Notes under the pieces: generated by a model | Told to the model about the DNA's origin: nothing | What the model saw: the letters and a program-made list of their open reading frames with translations, nothing else | The model's database searches: none | Source of the DNA: Acinetobacter sp. YWS30-1 | GTDB taxonomy: Bacteria; Pseudomonadota; Gammaproteobacteria; Pseudomonadales; Moraxellaceae | Assembly (NCBI RefSeq): GCF_033558715.1 | Contig: NZ_CP114606.1 | Span: 2,666,001 to 2,730,000 of the forward strand | DNA length: 64,000 nt | Direction: 5' to 3' | Program-made: the position numbers and the translations under genes | Part shown: positions 36,183 through 43,147 of the stretch, piece by piece | Layout: each line of letters begins with the position of its first letter | Position numbering within the stretch: position 1 is the first letter of the stretch

Positions 36183-37379
36183 TCAGTCATTCAAAACCTT
36201 ATAAAAATATTTTTCTAATAAGTTTTCATCATAATCTTCATTATACAAAGTAGCACCGTTCCCCATCCATACAATAACTTCATTTTTTGATGTAACCATT
36301 GCTAAAGAGGTTACTGCTGGTAAGCCTCCATTTCTAAAGTACATTATTGGTCTATTTGGACCAGCACGATATTGCCACATCGCATAGCCATTACATGATT
36401 TAAATCGCTGAATATTACAATTATTCAAAGTATTTGGATTGATAAATAAAATATTATAGGGTTTAGAATCTAGCATCGTACGGATTAAGATTGCTAATTG
36501 TTTTGCACTACCAGACAAGCCTGCTGATGAAGACAGAGCTTTAAAATCAAATTTATTATCATGAGACTCCATCCAGAAATTATTATTTCTAAAATCGTAT
36601 TTCACTTCATCTGGATAATAGTATCCATCTGTAAATTTTATTTTTTTTTCATTAAGTGAATAATGTTGTTGTATATATTCTCTATAGCTTTGCGTTCCTA
36701 TATTTTCTATTACAGCACCCAATAAACAATAATTACGATTGTCATACGCATAACGTTGATTTGGTTCAAAATCTAATTTTAATTTACTAAGTTCTGATAA
36801 ATCATACGGACACCATGATTTTTTATTAATTGCAAATACAACATCTTCGCTACGCATACGGTCGAAACCTGAACGGTGTTCCAATAAATTTGAAAGAGTG
36901 ATCTGTTGTATACGTGGGTCTTCAATTTTTTGTTTTTTTAACTCAGGAAATAAGTTAATCAAAGGTGTATCTAAATGAATTTTTCCTTGATTCACTTGTT
37001 GTAATACCGCATCACTGGTAACAAGTTTAGTTAAACTTGCATAACGAAAGCGTGTATTTTCATTTAAAGCACTAGAAAAAAAGGTTATACCTTTCCAACC
37101 ACTCTGACAAGTATATACTTGATTTTTAGTATCCATATAGGCAATTTGATTAGATAAATTTTTTTGATTTTTTATAATATATTTTAAACTATCTTTCATC
37201 CAAACTGGCGCATTGTTACTACAATGAATATTCCATATTGCAAGTTTCCCCTGTAAAGGATAAGCCAAACGCCAAAACCCAATACGATTAATCAGAGTAA
37301 AATGTGAAATAAACCCCATACAAGTTATTATAAATAATACTATAAATACTTCATATAATTCTATTTTTCTTATTTTCAT
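36183..37379 (-). CDS. Membrane-anchored serine hydrolase (class C beta-lactamase/PBP fold) in the pilin locus
   Basis: A 398-residue protein with one N-terminal membrane segment (about 10-30) and a beta-lactamase-related domain facing the periplasm. Motif 1 (SxxK) is YASLTKLV near 112, motif 2 (YxN) is YAYDNRNYCLLG near 222, and motif 3 is HxG-like FRNGGLPA near 360, with Arg-Asn replacing the usual His. The family includes D-aminopeptidases, esterases and beta-lactamases; the substrate is unknown. It lies between pilA and the TfpZ-like gene with the same orientation, so it may act on the pilin, its glycan or local peptidoglycan. Very AT-rich. Confidence 0.78.
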   Translation of the reverse strand: MKIRKIELYEVFIVLFIITCMGFISHFTLINRIGFWRLAYPLQGKLAIWNIHCSNNAPVWMKDSLKYIIKNQKNLSNQIAYMDTKNQVYTCQSGWKGITFFSSALNENTRFRYASLTKLVTSDAVLQQVNQGKIHLDTPLINLFPELKKQKIEDPRIQQITLSNLLEHRSGFDRMRSEDVVFAINKKSWCPYDLSELSKLKLDFEPNQRYAYDNRNYCLLGAVIENIGTQSYREYIQQHYSLNEKKIKFTDGYYYPDEVKYDFRNNNFWMESHDNKFDFKALSSSAGLSGSAKQLAILIRTMLDSKPYNILFINPNTLNNCNIQRFKSCNGYAMWQYRAGPNRPIMYFRNGGLPAVTSLAMVTSKNEVIVWMGNGATLYNEDYDENLLEKYFYKVLND

Positions 37380-37424
37380 TTATCACTAATTACCTAAAAA
37401 ATTATTTAATTTTACTTTCTTAAT

Positions 37425-37454
37425 AAAAAAAGAGCCCTTAAGGGCTCTTTTTTT
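37425..37454 (-). terminator. pilA terminator
   Basis: AAAAAAAGAGCCC and GGGCTCTTTTTTT form a perfect palindrome 9 bases after the pilA stop. Confidence 0.9.
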
Positions 37455-37462
37455 ATTAACTA

Positions 37463-37880
37463 TTACTTTGAAGAAGAGGTTGGACAAGCTGCGGGCGCAA
37501 ATTTTTTCAACACATCAGTTGCACAAGTCCAAGTACCTGCCTCATTACGAGACCAAGTCACTTTGTTACCACTTAAAATACTTGCTGCACTTTGACCGAA
37601 TTCTCCCTCAATAGTTGCTTCACTCTTCGCCAAATCGATTTTAACTGTAGGCATACCTTTAGTAGCTGGCGCATCTTCACCTAAAAGATTTGAAGCAGTA
37701 GCACCAGTTTCACAATCAGCAGTTGCTTTACCTTCTAATAAGCAGTTCTCTACAGCAGTTTTAATACCACCAAGCTCACTCACAACTCTGCTAACTTGTG
37801 ATTTGGCAATGTAGTTTTGATATTGCGGAATCGCAATTGCAGCCAAAATACCGATAATTGCAACAACGATCATTAATTCA
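37463..37880 (-). pseudogene. pilA: 3' part of the host major pilin gene pilA, cut off from its start by the island
   Basis: Encodes the pilin from Glu5 of the mature protein onward: [18 protein letters not shown], the alpha-1 helix, and a C-terminal domain with Cys pairs ENC/DCE and WTC/AACP, ending in TSSSK. No leader or G/FTLIE cleavage site is left. The frame can be read from an ATG at 37891 in the island (MECD then ELM), but there is no ribosome binding site and no export leader. The missing start, leader and promoter are at 50947-51176 on the same strand. Joining the two at the shared TGA gives one uninterrupted prepilin of about 150 residues. Confidence 0.9.
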
Positions 37881-37887
37881 TCACATT

Positions 37888-37910
37888 CCATAAGTCACTT
37901 TGTATGGACA
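37888..37910 (+). repeat. Left end repeat of the island
   Basis: CCATAAGT-N7-TATGGACA, 7 bases inside the left junction. More TGTCCATA copies follow: a perfect palindrome TGTCCATATGGACA at 37956-37969 and one copy at 37999-38006. Likely recombinase binding sites. Confidence 0.75.
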
Positions 37911-38166
37911 CGCTCCAAACTGTTGAATTCTATTCATTTACTCCATTTTATATTTTGTCCATATGGACATGCTTTTATAACGACAATTTTTTCAAGTTTG
38001 TCCATATCCTCAAAAAATACGTAAGGTGTTAAAAACATGTTTTAGTCCGCCTAATTAAAAATGAGCAGTCACCAAAATATATTTTTGTATTCATACCGAC
38101 CTTAAAATTTTATGTTTGTTATGCGTCATGCGAAATATAAAAAATTTTATGCTCAAAAACAGATGA

Positions 38167-38439
38167 ATGATGACCAACAACGAGTTTATAGAAATACATC
38201 TAGATGCTGAAACAAAGCAATTGGCATAACGAACTGCCACTACTCTAGGTTACGCTACACTCAGCGATTTTTTTATTTATTTAATTCAAAATCACGCACC
38301 GCAAGTTTTACAAGAACACTCTCATATTCAGTTAAGTCATGTTCAGTTCGAGCAATTTATTGAAGTATGTCAAACTCCAAATAAGGTCCCTACCCGATTA
38401 AAACTGACTACCCAGCTTTTAGATAAAGAAAATTTTTAA
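38167..38439 (+). pseudogene. DUF1778 (TacA-like) antitoxin gene with internal stop
   Basis: Reads as a ribbon-helix-helix antitoxin of the DUF1778/TacA type: an N-terminal IEIHLDAETKQLA, then a TAA stop at 38227-38229, then RTATTLGYATLSDFF and a C-terminal region with SHVQFEQFIEVCQTP. The stop falls where the family usually has Glu. No GNAT toxin (TacT) gene follows, as would be expected for an intact pair. It is a decayed module within the island. Confidence 0.6.
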
Positions 38440-38448
38440 GGAGCTGAA

Positions 38449-38703
38449 ATCAAAGTCATTACATGTGCTGAGCTGCAAGACAATTTAGCGGATATACTCG
38501 ATAACGTTATAGACGATCATGCACCTGTACTTGTTAATAGAGAAGATAAACAAGTCGTGGTGATAATAAATCTAGATGATTGTATTGCCTTTAAAGAAAC
38601 AGCGCACCTACTCAAAAGTCCTGCCAATGCAAAACGGTTACGCGACTCAATCGCGCAAATTGAAGCAACTGAAACAACGTGTCATAAACTCAGTAAAGAG
38701 TAA
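38449..38703 (+). pseudogene. YefM-type antitoxin remnant without a start codon
   Basis: The frame matches YefM along its whole length: DDHAPVLVNR and AHLLKSPANAKRLRDSI correspond to the most conserved blocks of E. coli YefM. The expected start codon, 5 bases after a good AAGGAG, is ATC (38449-38451) instead of ATG. Immediately after the stop, about 8 codons read as the start of a YoeB toxin (RLRFTDDG) before similarity ends at about 38730. A dead yefM-yoeB pair. Confidence 0.65.
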
Positions 38704-38840
38704 GATTGAGATTCACTGACGATGGTAGAAATAGCGCCCTACTATACCCAGAAAATTTCAAGCGATAGACTTCAACATAAAGAACGACATCACAACACCT
38801 AAAAAAGAACAATAGAATATATGTGATACGCATCACACAA

Positions 38841-38888
38841 TGACAATATTTGTCCAAAGTATAAAATTCAACCTGACAAAATTTGTCA
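38841..38888 (+). promoter_or_regulatory. Two PilR-like activator sites upstream of the island pilin gene
   Basis: TGACAATATTTGTCC (38841-38855) and TGACAAAATTTGTCA (38874-38888) are TGACA/TGTC inverted repeats. The second lies about 93 bases upstream of the sigma-54 promoter, the same distance as the matching site of the host pilA promoter. The PilR assignment is inferred from the known TGTC-type PilR sites of Pseudomonas. Confidence 0.6.
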
Positions 38889-38980
38889 CTTTTTAACAAA
38901 AATATACAGCAGAATTAAAAGTCTTAAATTTTTTATGTGTAAGGTGCTGTTTTTCTGTGTAAATTGTCTATAATAAAAGT

Positions 38981-38996
38981 TGGCACGTTTAGTGCT
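38981..38996 (+). promoter_or_regulatory. Sigma-54 promoter of the island pilin gene
   Basis: TGGCAC-N5-GTGCT matches the -24/-12 consensus TGGCAC-N5-TTGC. It is nearly identical to the host pilA promoter at 51055-51069. Confidence 0.82.
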
Positions 38997-39055
38997 AATA
39001 TTAAAATAGCTTACAAAGCTTATAACTAAATTAACAACATTTGTGGAGAATGTTT

Positions 39056-39523
39056 ATGAACGCTCAAAAAGGCTTTACGCTCATCGAGTTGATGATTGTT
39101 GTCGCTATTATCGGTATTCTTGCTGCAATTGCGATTCCTGCTTATCAAGACTACACGGTGCGTGCTAAAGTAACAGAAGGTTTAAATTTAGCTAGTCCAG
39201 CAAAAGCAATCGTTGCTGAAAATGCATCTAATGCACAACCTTTTGCACGTGGTTATGATGGTGCTAAAACTGCTAATGTAGACAGCATTACAATTGCAGA
39301 AGGTACAGGTGCTATTACTATTACTTATACTGCAGCAGCAGGTGCTACAACAGGCGCTGATACTATTGTTTTAACCCCAACATATAAAGCAACTTCAACT
39401 GCAACTGCTCAAACAGCTTTGTCTGGTACAGCAACAGCAAGTACAGTACCTACAGGCGCAATTGAGTGGGCATGTACTGGAACTATGCCTAATAAATATT
39501 TACCAGCGAACTGTCGTGCTTAA
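39056..39523 (+). CDS. Complete type IV major pilin carried by the island
   Basis: A 155-residue prepilin: leader MNAQKG, cleavage before [19 protein letters not shown], then a Thr/Ala-rich globular domain and a C-terminal disulfide loop (WACTG and ANCRA). Start is ATG 39056, preceded by GGAG at 39045-39048; an earlier in-frame TTG/ATG would spoil the leader. It has a sigma-54 promoter and PilR-like sites, a leader almost identical to that of pilA, and a terminator. The globular domain is unlike the host pilin and ends in Arg-Ala rather than Ser-rich TSSSK. It probably replaces the disrupted pilA in the pilus. Confidence 0.92.
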   Translation: MNAQKGFTLIELMIVVAIIGILAAIAIPAYQDYTVRAKVTEGLNLASPAKAIVAENASNAQPFARGYDGAKTANVDSITIAEGTGAITITYTAAAGATTGADTIVLTPTYKATSTATAQTALSGTATASTVPTGAIEWACTGTMPNKYLPANCRA

Positions 39524-39539
39524 TAATCGATAGATTGTG

Positions 39540-39572
39540 AAAAAAAACGCATCAAATTCGATGCGTTTTTTT
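39540..39572 (+). terminator. Terminator of the island pilin gene
   Basis: AAAAAAACGCATC and GATGCGTTTTTTT pair around AAATTC, 17 bases after the stop. Confidence 0.88.
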
Positions 39573-39609
39573 GTTTACATGAAAATAATATGTTGTAAAG
39601 GAAGGTAAA

Positions 39610-40515
39610 ATGAAAGGCGTTAAAAGTAAAATTTGTGATAGAAGTATTACGGGGTTTATTGATATTTTAGGTTTTGGTAGCAAAGTTTTAGCGATTAAGG
39701 ATGCTGATGAGAAAAAAATCGAGGAATTAGTTAATGCAGTTAAAGCTGTTCGTAAAAATTTTGACCATATAGATGGTGAAACTACTGATGATGAAGACAA
39801 ACTGATGGTGGAATATCAAAATATTGCCAGTATCACAACATTAGCCTTTTCAGACAGTGTCATTTTTAATATGCCATTAAAACCTGAAATTCCTAGAGAT
39901 GAAGAATTTGGGGAAATCATGAACCAAGTCACATCTCTAGCATATGCCCAAGCTGAATGTATATTTGACGGTTTTTTTATTCGTGGTGGGGTTGATCTTG
40001 GTTGGTGGTATAAGGAAAATGATCTCTTAGTCAGTCAGAGTTTAGCAAGAGCATATCTTGCAGAATCAAAAGCGAATTATCCAATAATCGTGATTACAGA
40101 TAGTTTTAATGAGTACTTTGAAAATCATCTCGATTTAAGACTTTATGGTGATACGAATATATATTCATCAAACTTTGAATACGTAGAGATACTACAAAAA
40201 GATGGAACTACAGAAAAATATTTGATGTTGGATTATATCCGAATTGTTTTGGAAAGCCTAACGGGTGTCACGCTTGAAGTTCAAGAAAATAAAAGAAAAG
40301 CAACTTCAGGAGAAGAAAAAGATAAGATTATGGAAAATGCACGTAAAATAGCAATAAAGCAATGGTTAATTGCACATGCAAAAAAAATACAAGAGGCATT
40401 TAACAATGCTACGCAACAAGATGTCAAAGATAAATATGTGTGGTTAAGTAATTATCATAATCGGAAAGTCGAACAATTTATGGCAGGAGATGAGTGTCTT
40501 TGTAATTTGTGTTAA
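39610..40515 (+). CDS. Cargo protein with a class III nucleotidyl-cyclase-like core
   Basis: A 301-residue soluble protein. The opening block GFIDILGFGSKV (Asp18) and a second block TLAFSDSVIF (Asp82) look like the two metal-binding strands of class III cyclases. They are followed by FFIRGGVDLGWWY and SQSLARAYLAESKANYPIIV, which fit the usual RIGIHxG and VNxAxRLE regions. It is not a close match to housekeeping adenylate cyclases, and the spacing between the two Asp residues is larger than usual, so it may be inactive or have another nucleotide substrate. It has a strong AAGGAAGG ribosome binding site. Placement next to the recombinases suggests a cargo or defence-type function; that is a guess. 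Confidence 0.55.
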   Translation: MKGVKSKICDRSITGFIDILGFGSKVLAIKDADEKKIEELVNAVKAVRKNFDHIDGETTDDEDKLMVEYQNIASITTLAFSDSVIFNMPLKPEIPRDEEFGEIMNQVTSLAYAQAECIFDGFFIRGGVDLGWWYKENDLLVSQSLARAYLAESKANYPIIVITDSFNEYFENHLDLRLYGDTNIYSSNFEYVEILQKDGTTEKYLMLDYIRIVLESLTGVTLEVQENKRKATSGEEKDKIMENARKIAIKQWLIAHAKKIQEAFNNATQQDVKDKYVWLSNYHNRKVEQFMAGDECLCNLC

Positions 40516-40518
40516 TTA

Positions 40519-40719
40519 TTATGGGGGGTATTCTACTCTTGTAGGGTCGAATATTAAACCATTTAATAATTTGATTTTATATCTAGGGACATTTTTAGCG
40601 ATTGGTTTTACATCAGGTGATTGACCTTGCTGTATATACCTCACCCTACCAAAAAAATTGATATAGGGTTGTTGTAGGGTGAGATGCACTGCATTGTAAG
40701 GTAGTCCCAGTTTATGCAA
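40519..40719 (-). CDS. Possible small protein after the recombinase operon
   Basis: A 66-residue frame starting with TTG, 8 bases after the preceding stop, with a good AAAGGGAG ribosome binding site. It contains a basic middle (NVPRYKIKLL) and no domain I recognise. Position and spacing favour a fifth gene of the recombinase operon, but coding is not certain. Confidence 0.35.
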   Translation of the reverse strand: MHKLGLPYNAVHLTLQQPYINFFGRVRYIQQGQSPDVKPIAKNVPRYKIKLLNGLIFDPTRVEYPP

Positions 40720-40729
40720 AATACTCCCT

Positions 40730-41086
40730 TTAGCCTGACATTTTCCGCCTCAACTCAAAATTTTCCACCAACAGCGAATTACACTTTTCCAGTAATATTT
40801 CATAATCTTTCTGTAACTGCTCATAATCACTTTTCACCGCTTTGGTTTTACTTTTAGCTTGTTCAACCTGCTGTGCAGGCGAAAGAACATTTTGCCCCGC
40901 TTGCTGTGCAGCTAGCTCAATTGCCTCAATTAATGCAGCATGACGGCTCTTTTTAATCGAACCACGCTTACGTCCAGCTTCCATTGCAACCGTATCATTA
41001 TTAATCGCAGAGCCTTTCGGTAGAACCTCTGGTTTGTTGGCTTTTAATCGCTCTAAAGCAGCGTAATAATCATTAAGTGCACTCAT
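40730..41086 (-). CDS. Small coiled-coil protein of the recombinase operon (TnpC-like)
   Basis: A 118-residue protein. The N-terminal half is basic with a possible DNA-binding helix (TVAMEAGRKRGSIKKSRH near 32-50), and the C-terminal half is a coiled coil (VKSDYEQLQKDYEILLEK). It follows the third recombinase by 3 bases. In Tn554 a small coiled-coil protein, TnpC, accompanies two recombinases and sets orientation and frequency of insertion. The comparison rests on layout, size and architecture, not on a measured similarity. Confidence 0.7.
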   Translation of the reverse strand: MSALNDYYAALERLKANKPEVLPKGSAINNDTVAMEAGRKRGSIKKSRHAALIEAIELAAQQAGQNVLSPAQQVEQAKSKTKAVKSDYEQLQKDYEILLEKCNSLLVENFELRRKMSG

Positions 41087-41089
41087 ATT

Positions 41090-43147
41090 TTACACCTCAA
41101 TATTAATCGTTTGAATTCTTTGAATCATTTTGTTTAAAGCCAAAATCTCACTGTCCATTTGCCCGTATAGCAGACTGTTCTGTACTTGCATATCTCGCTG
41201 CCGTTGTAGCCGCTGAACCGCTTTTTGCATTTTTTCAGCACTTGTTGCATCAAACACAGCATGGGCACAACTCAAACAACTGGTAATCGCAGTAAACGAA
41301 ATTTTTTCGCAAGAATCAGGGTTGGTACATGCGCCAAACAAGCTAGGCTTATAGGCAATTTCACCCTTTTTCATACGCTTAATGGTTTCATCACGGTTTG
41401 GAAATACTGTGAGTAATTGCTCGCGGTCTTTTTGTAGTTGTAAATACGTTCCCGCACCACCGAGCAAGCGACTAGAACTATTAATTACACCATCTTCAAA
41501 CTGAGCATAAGAATGCACCAAGCGCTGATATTCCAGTTCTTGAATAAACTCTTTTTGACTGTCACTCACTAAAATATTTGGTGCAAATACCGCATTATTA
41601 CGGTAATACAACGTCATAGACTCTGTTAGATGCTTAAATTGGACTGACAAAGCGCCAAGCCCGATCATGCCTGAACGAGCGCCATACACAGCCAGTGAAC
41701 GCCTGAATTGATGGGTACAGATATTCCAGTACTCACCAACTTGGCAGTCTTTTTCTTCTCGCCAATTGCGGAAACCATCAAAAGCTTCAAGCTCGGCGAT
41801 ATCACTTTTAGTGATTCGTAGTTCATCTCCCAATTTTGCTAGAAGATGCTGACGATAATCATTAAAATTAGTCTCTGTGCGAGTCGGAGCACCTTCAAAA
41901 TTAGAGATAAAATCCGTTTCATGCTCAATATTGCGGTTATTTTTATTTCGATGCTTTTGCGAGTATAGCGTTGGAAATAATGGGTATTCAGCAGGATTAG
42001 ACATATCATAGTGAGGATTGAGTAAGGCGTAGACTTCACCAATACTTTGTGCTGCATTTACGCCTACTTGAATATCTGCAAACGTGATCCAATACGTCGA
42101 TTTATTTCCACCCCCGTGTAATTTTGATGTATAGCCCATAATGACATGCACAAGATGCTCGTTACTTTGAATAGTTTGATAGCAATCAGAAGACAGCTGA
42201 TTCACTTCATTATCTCGCATCCCAGTAAACAAATGAATCCAAAGCTTAGCCATACCTTGAATCAACGTCATATAACGGGTGAGGTTGGCATGTTTTTGAA
42301 TCTGATGATTCTCAAAAATCTGAGTTAACCCCAGCAAATCACGTGCATCGTTGAAACTTATCGCTCGTTTAGCACGTCTAAACTCAACAGGCATCAGGGC
42401 AAAATTTACATCTTGCTGAATCCGTTGAAACCATTTCAGCAAAGCAGGCGCATTTTGATTAAATTCGTTTAATAAATCTGCTAAAGCATTAATTAAGGCA
42501 ATATAAATACGTGACGGAATAAGTTTTGTTTGCGGACCGACTTTACCTGATCGCAAGCGTATTTGTGCAGCAAGTCTTGCTAAATGCTCAATCGGTTTAT
42601 ATGTACTAAACGCAGGAATGAGCAATGGGTACTGCTGCTGTAATGCAAAACAATCCGTTAAAAATGCTTTAATGTGAATGGCTTTTTGATAGCTCACACC
42701 AACATAAGCATCATTTACTTTTGACATATAAGCAACATCGCTAAATAACTGCTGCAATGTACAGCCATTCTTATATGCAATTGCTGCAAACTGGCGTAAA
42801 ACCGTATGCCGCTGTTCAATACTTTTAATAATCGACTTACCAGATTTTATATAAAGCAAAGCAAAACTGATTTTTTTCATTTCTGCCCGAATTTGGCAAA
42901 AGAGAAAATCATCTTCACGAGCATTTTCAAGCCAACTATCAAAATTCAGGCGACAATCACACTTCGGTAAATATGGAGAAAGATCCCAGATATTGTCTGA
43001 ATAAACTGACAATATCTCACCACTCTTCATTCGCGATAATACAAAAGTACTTGGAACAGTCAGCTGATTATTCTGTAGATTGTACTCATCAGGTAAAAAC
43101 TGCTCAGCAATACCCAATGAATATAGATATGAATTAAATGAACTCAT
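41090..43147 (-). CDS. Tyrosine recombinase 3 of the island, with C-terminal Cys cluster
   Basis: 685 residues from ATG 43147; ATG overlaps the previous stop as ATGA and has GGTGG upstream, so I prefer it to a GTG three codons earlier. The catalytic set is complete: Arg in FTGMRDNEV near 311, HxxR in CTHQFRRS near 480, His in FKHLTESM near 506 and Tyr in TLYY near 515. After the catalytic domain is a Cys cluster (GACTNPDSCEK and SCLSCAHA, about 607-627) likely to bind zinc. It is much longer than ordinary phage integrases. Third of three coupled recombinase genes. Confidence 0.85.
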   Translation of the reverse strand: MSSFNSYLYSLGIAEQFLPDEYNLQNNQLTVPSTFVLSRMKSGEILSVYSDNIWDLSPYLPKCDCRLNFDSWLENAREDDFLFCQIRAEMKKISFALLYIKSGKSIIKSIEQRHTVLRQFAAIAYKNGCTLQQLFSDVAYMSKVNDAYVGVSYQKAIHIKAFLTDCFALQQQYPLLIPAFSTYKPIEHLARLAAQIRLRSGKVGPQTKLIPSRIYIALINALADLLNEFNQNAPALLKWFQRIQQDVNFALMPVEFRRAKRAISFNDARDLLGLTQIFENHQIQKHANLTRYMTLIQGMAKLWIHLFTGMRDNEVNQLSSDCYQTIQSNEHLVHVIMGYTSKLHGGGNKSTYWITFADIQVGVNAAQSIGEVYALLNPHYDMSNPAEYPLFPTLYSQKHRNKNNRNIEHETDFISNFEGAPTRTETNFNDYRQHLLAKLGDELRITKSDIAELEAFDGFRNWREEKDCQVGEYWNICTHQFRRSLAVYGARSGMIGLGALSVQFKHLTESMTLYYRNNAVFAPNILVSDSQKEFIQELEYQRLVHSYAQFEDGVINSSSRLLGGAGTYLQLQKDREQLLTVFPNRDETIKRMKKGEIAYKPSLFGACTNPDSCEKISFTAITSCLSCAHAVFDATSAEKMQKAVQRLQRQRDMQVQNSLLYGQMDSEILALNKMIQRIQTINIEV

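Noticed and set aside
37463..37891. Frame starting ATG 37891 as a functional pilin gene (MECD-ELMIVV)
   Set aside because: It has no prepilin leader or Gly/Phe cleavage site, no ribosome binding site, and its first codons come from the island end. It is the 3' half of pilA.
37903..38006. TGTCCATA repeats considered as a CRISPR-like array
   Set aside because: Units are 8 bases, in both orientations and irregularly spaced, and mirrored at the other end of the island; they fit recombinase sites, not CRISPR.
38710..38960. Possible intact YoeB toxin after the YefM remnant
   Set aside because: Similarity stops after about eight codons (RLRFTDDG) and a stop follows at about codon 23; the rest is pilin promoter DNA.
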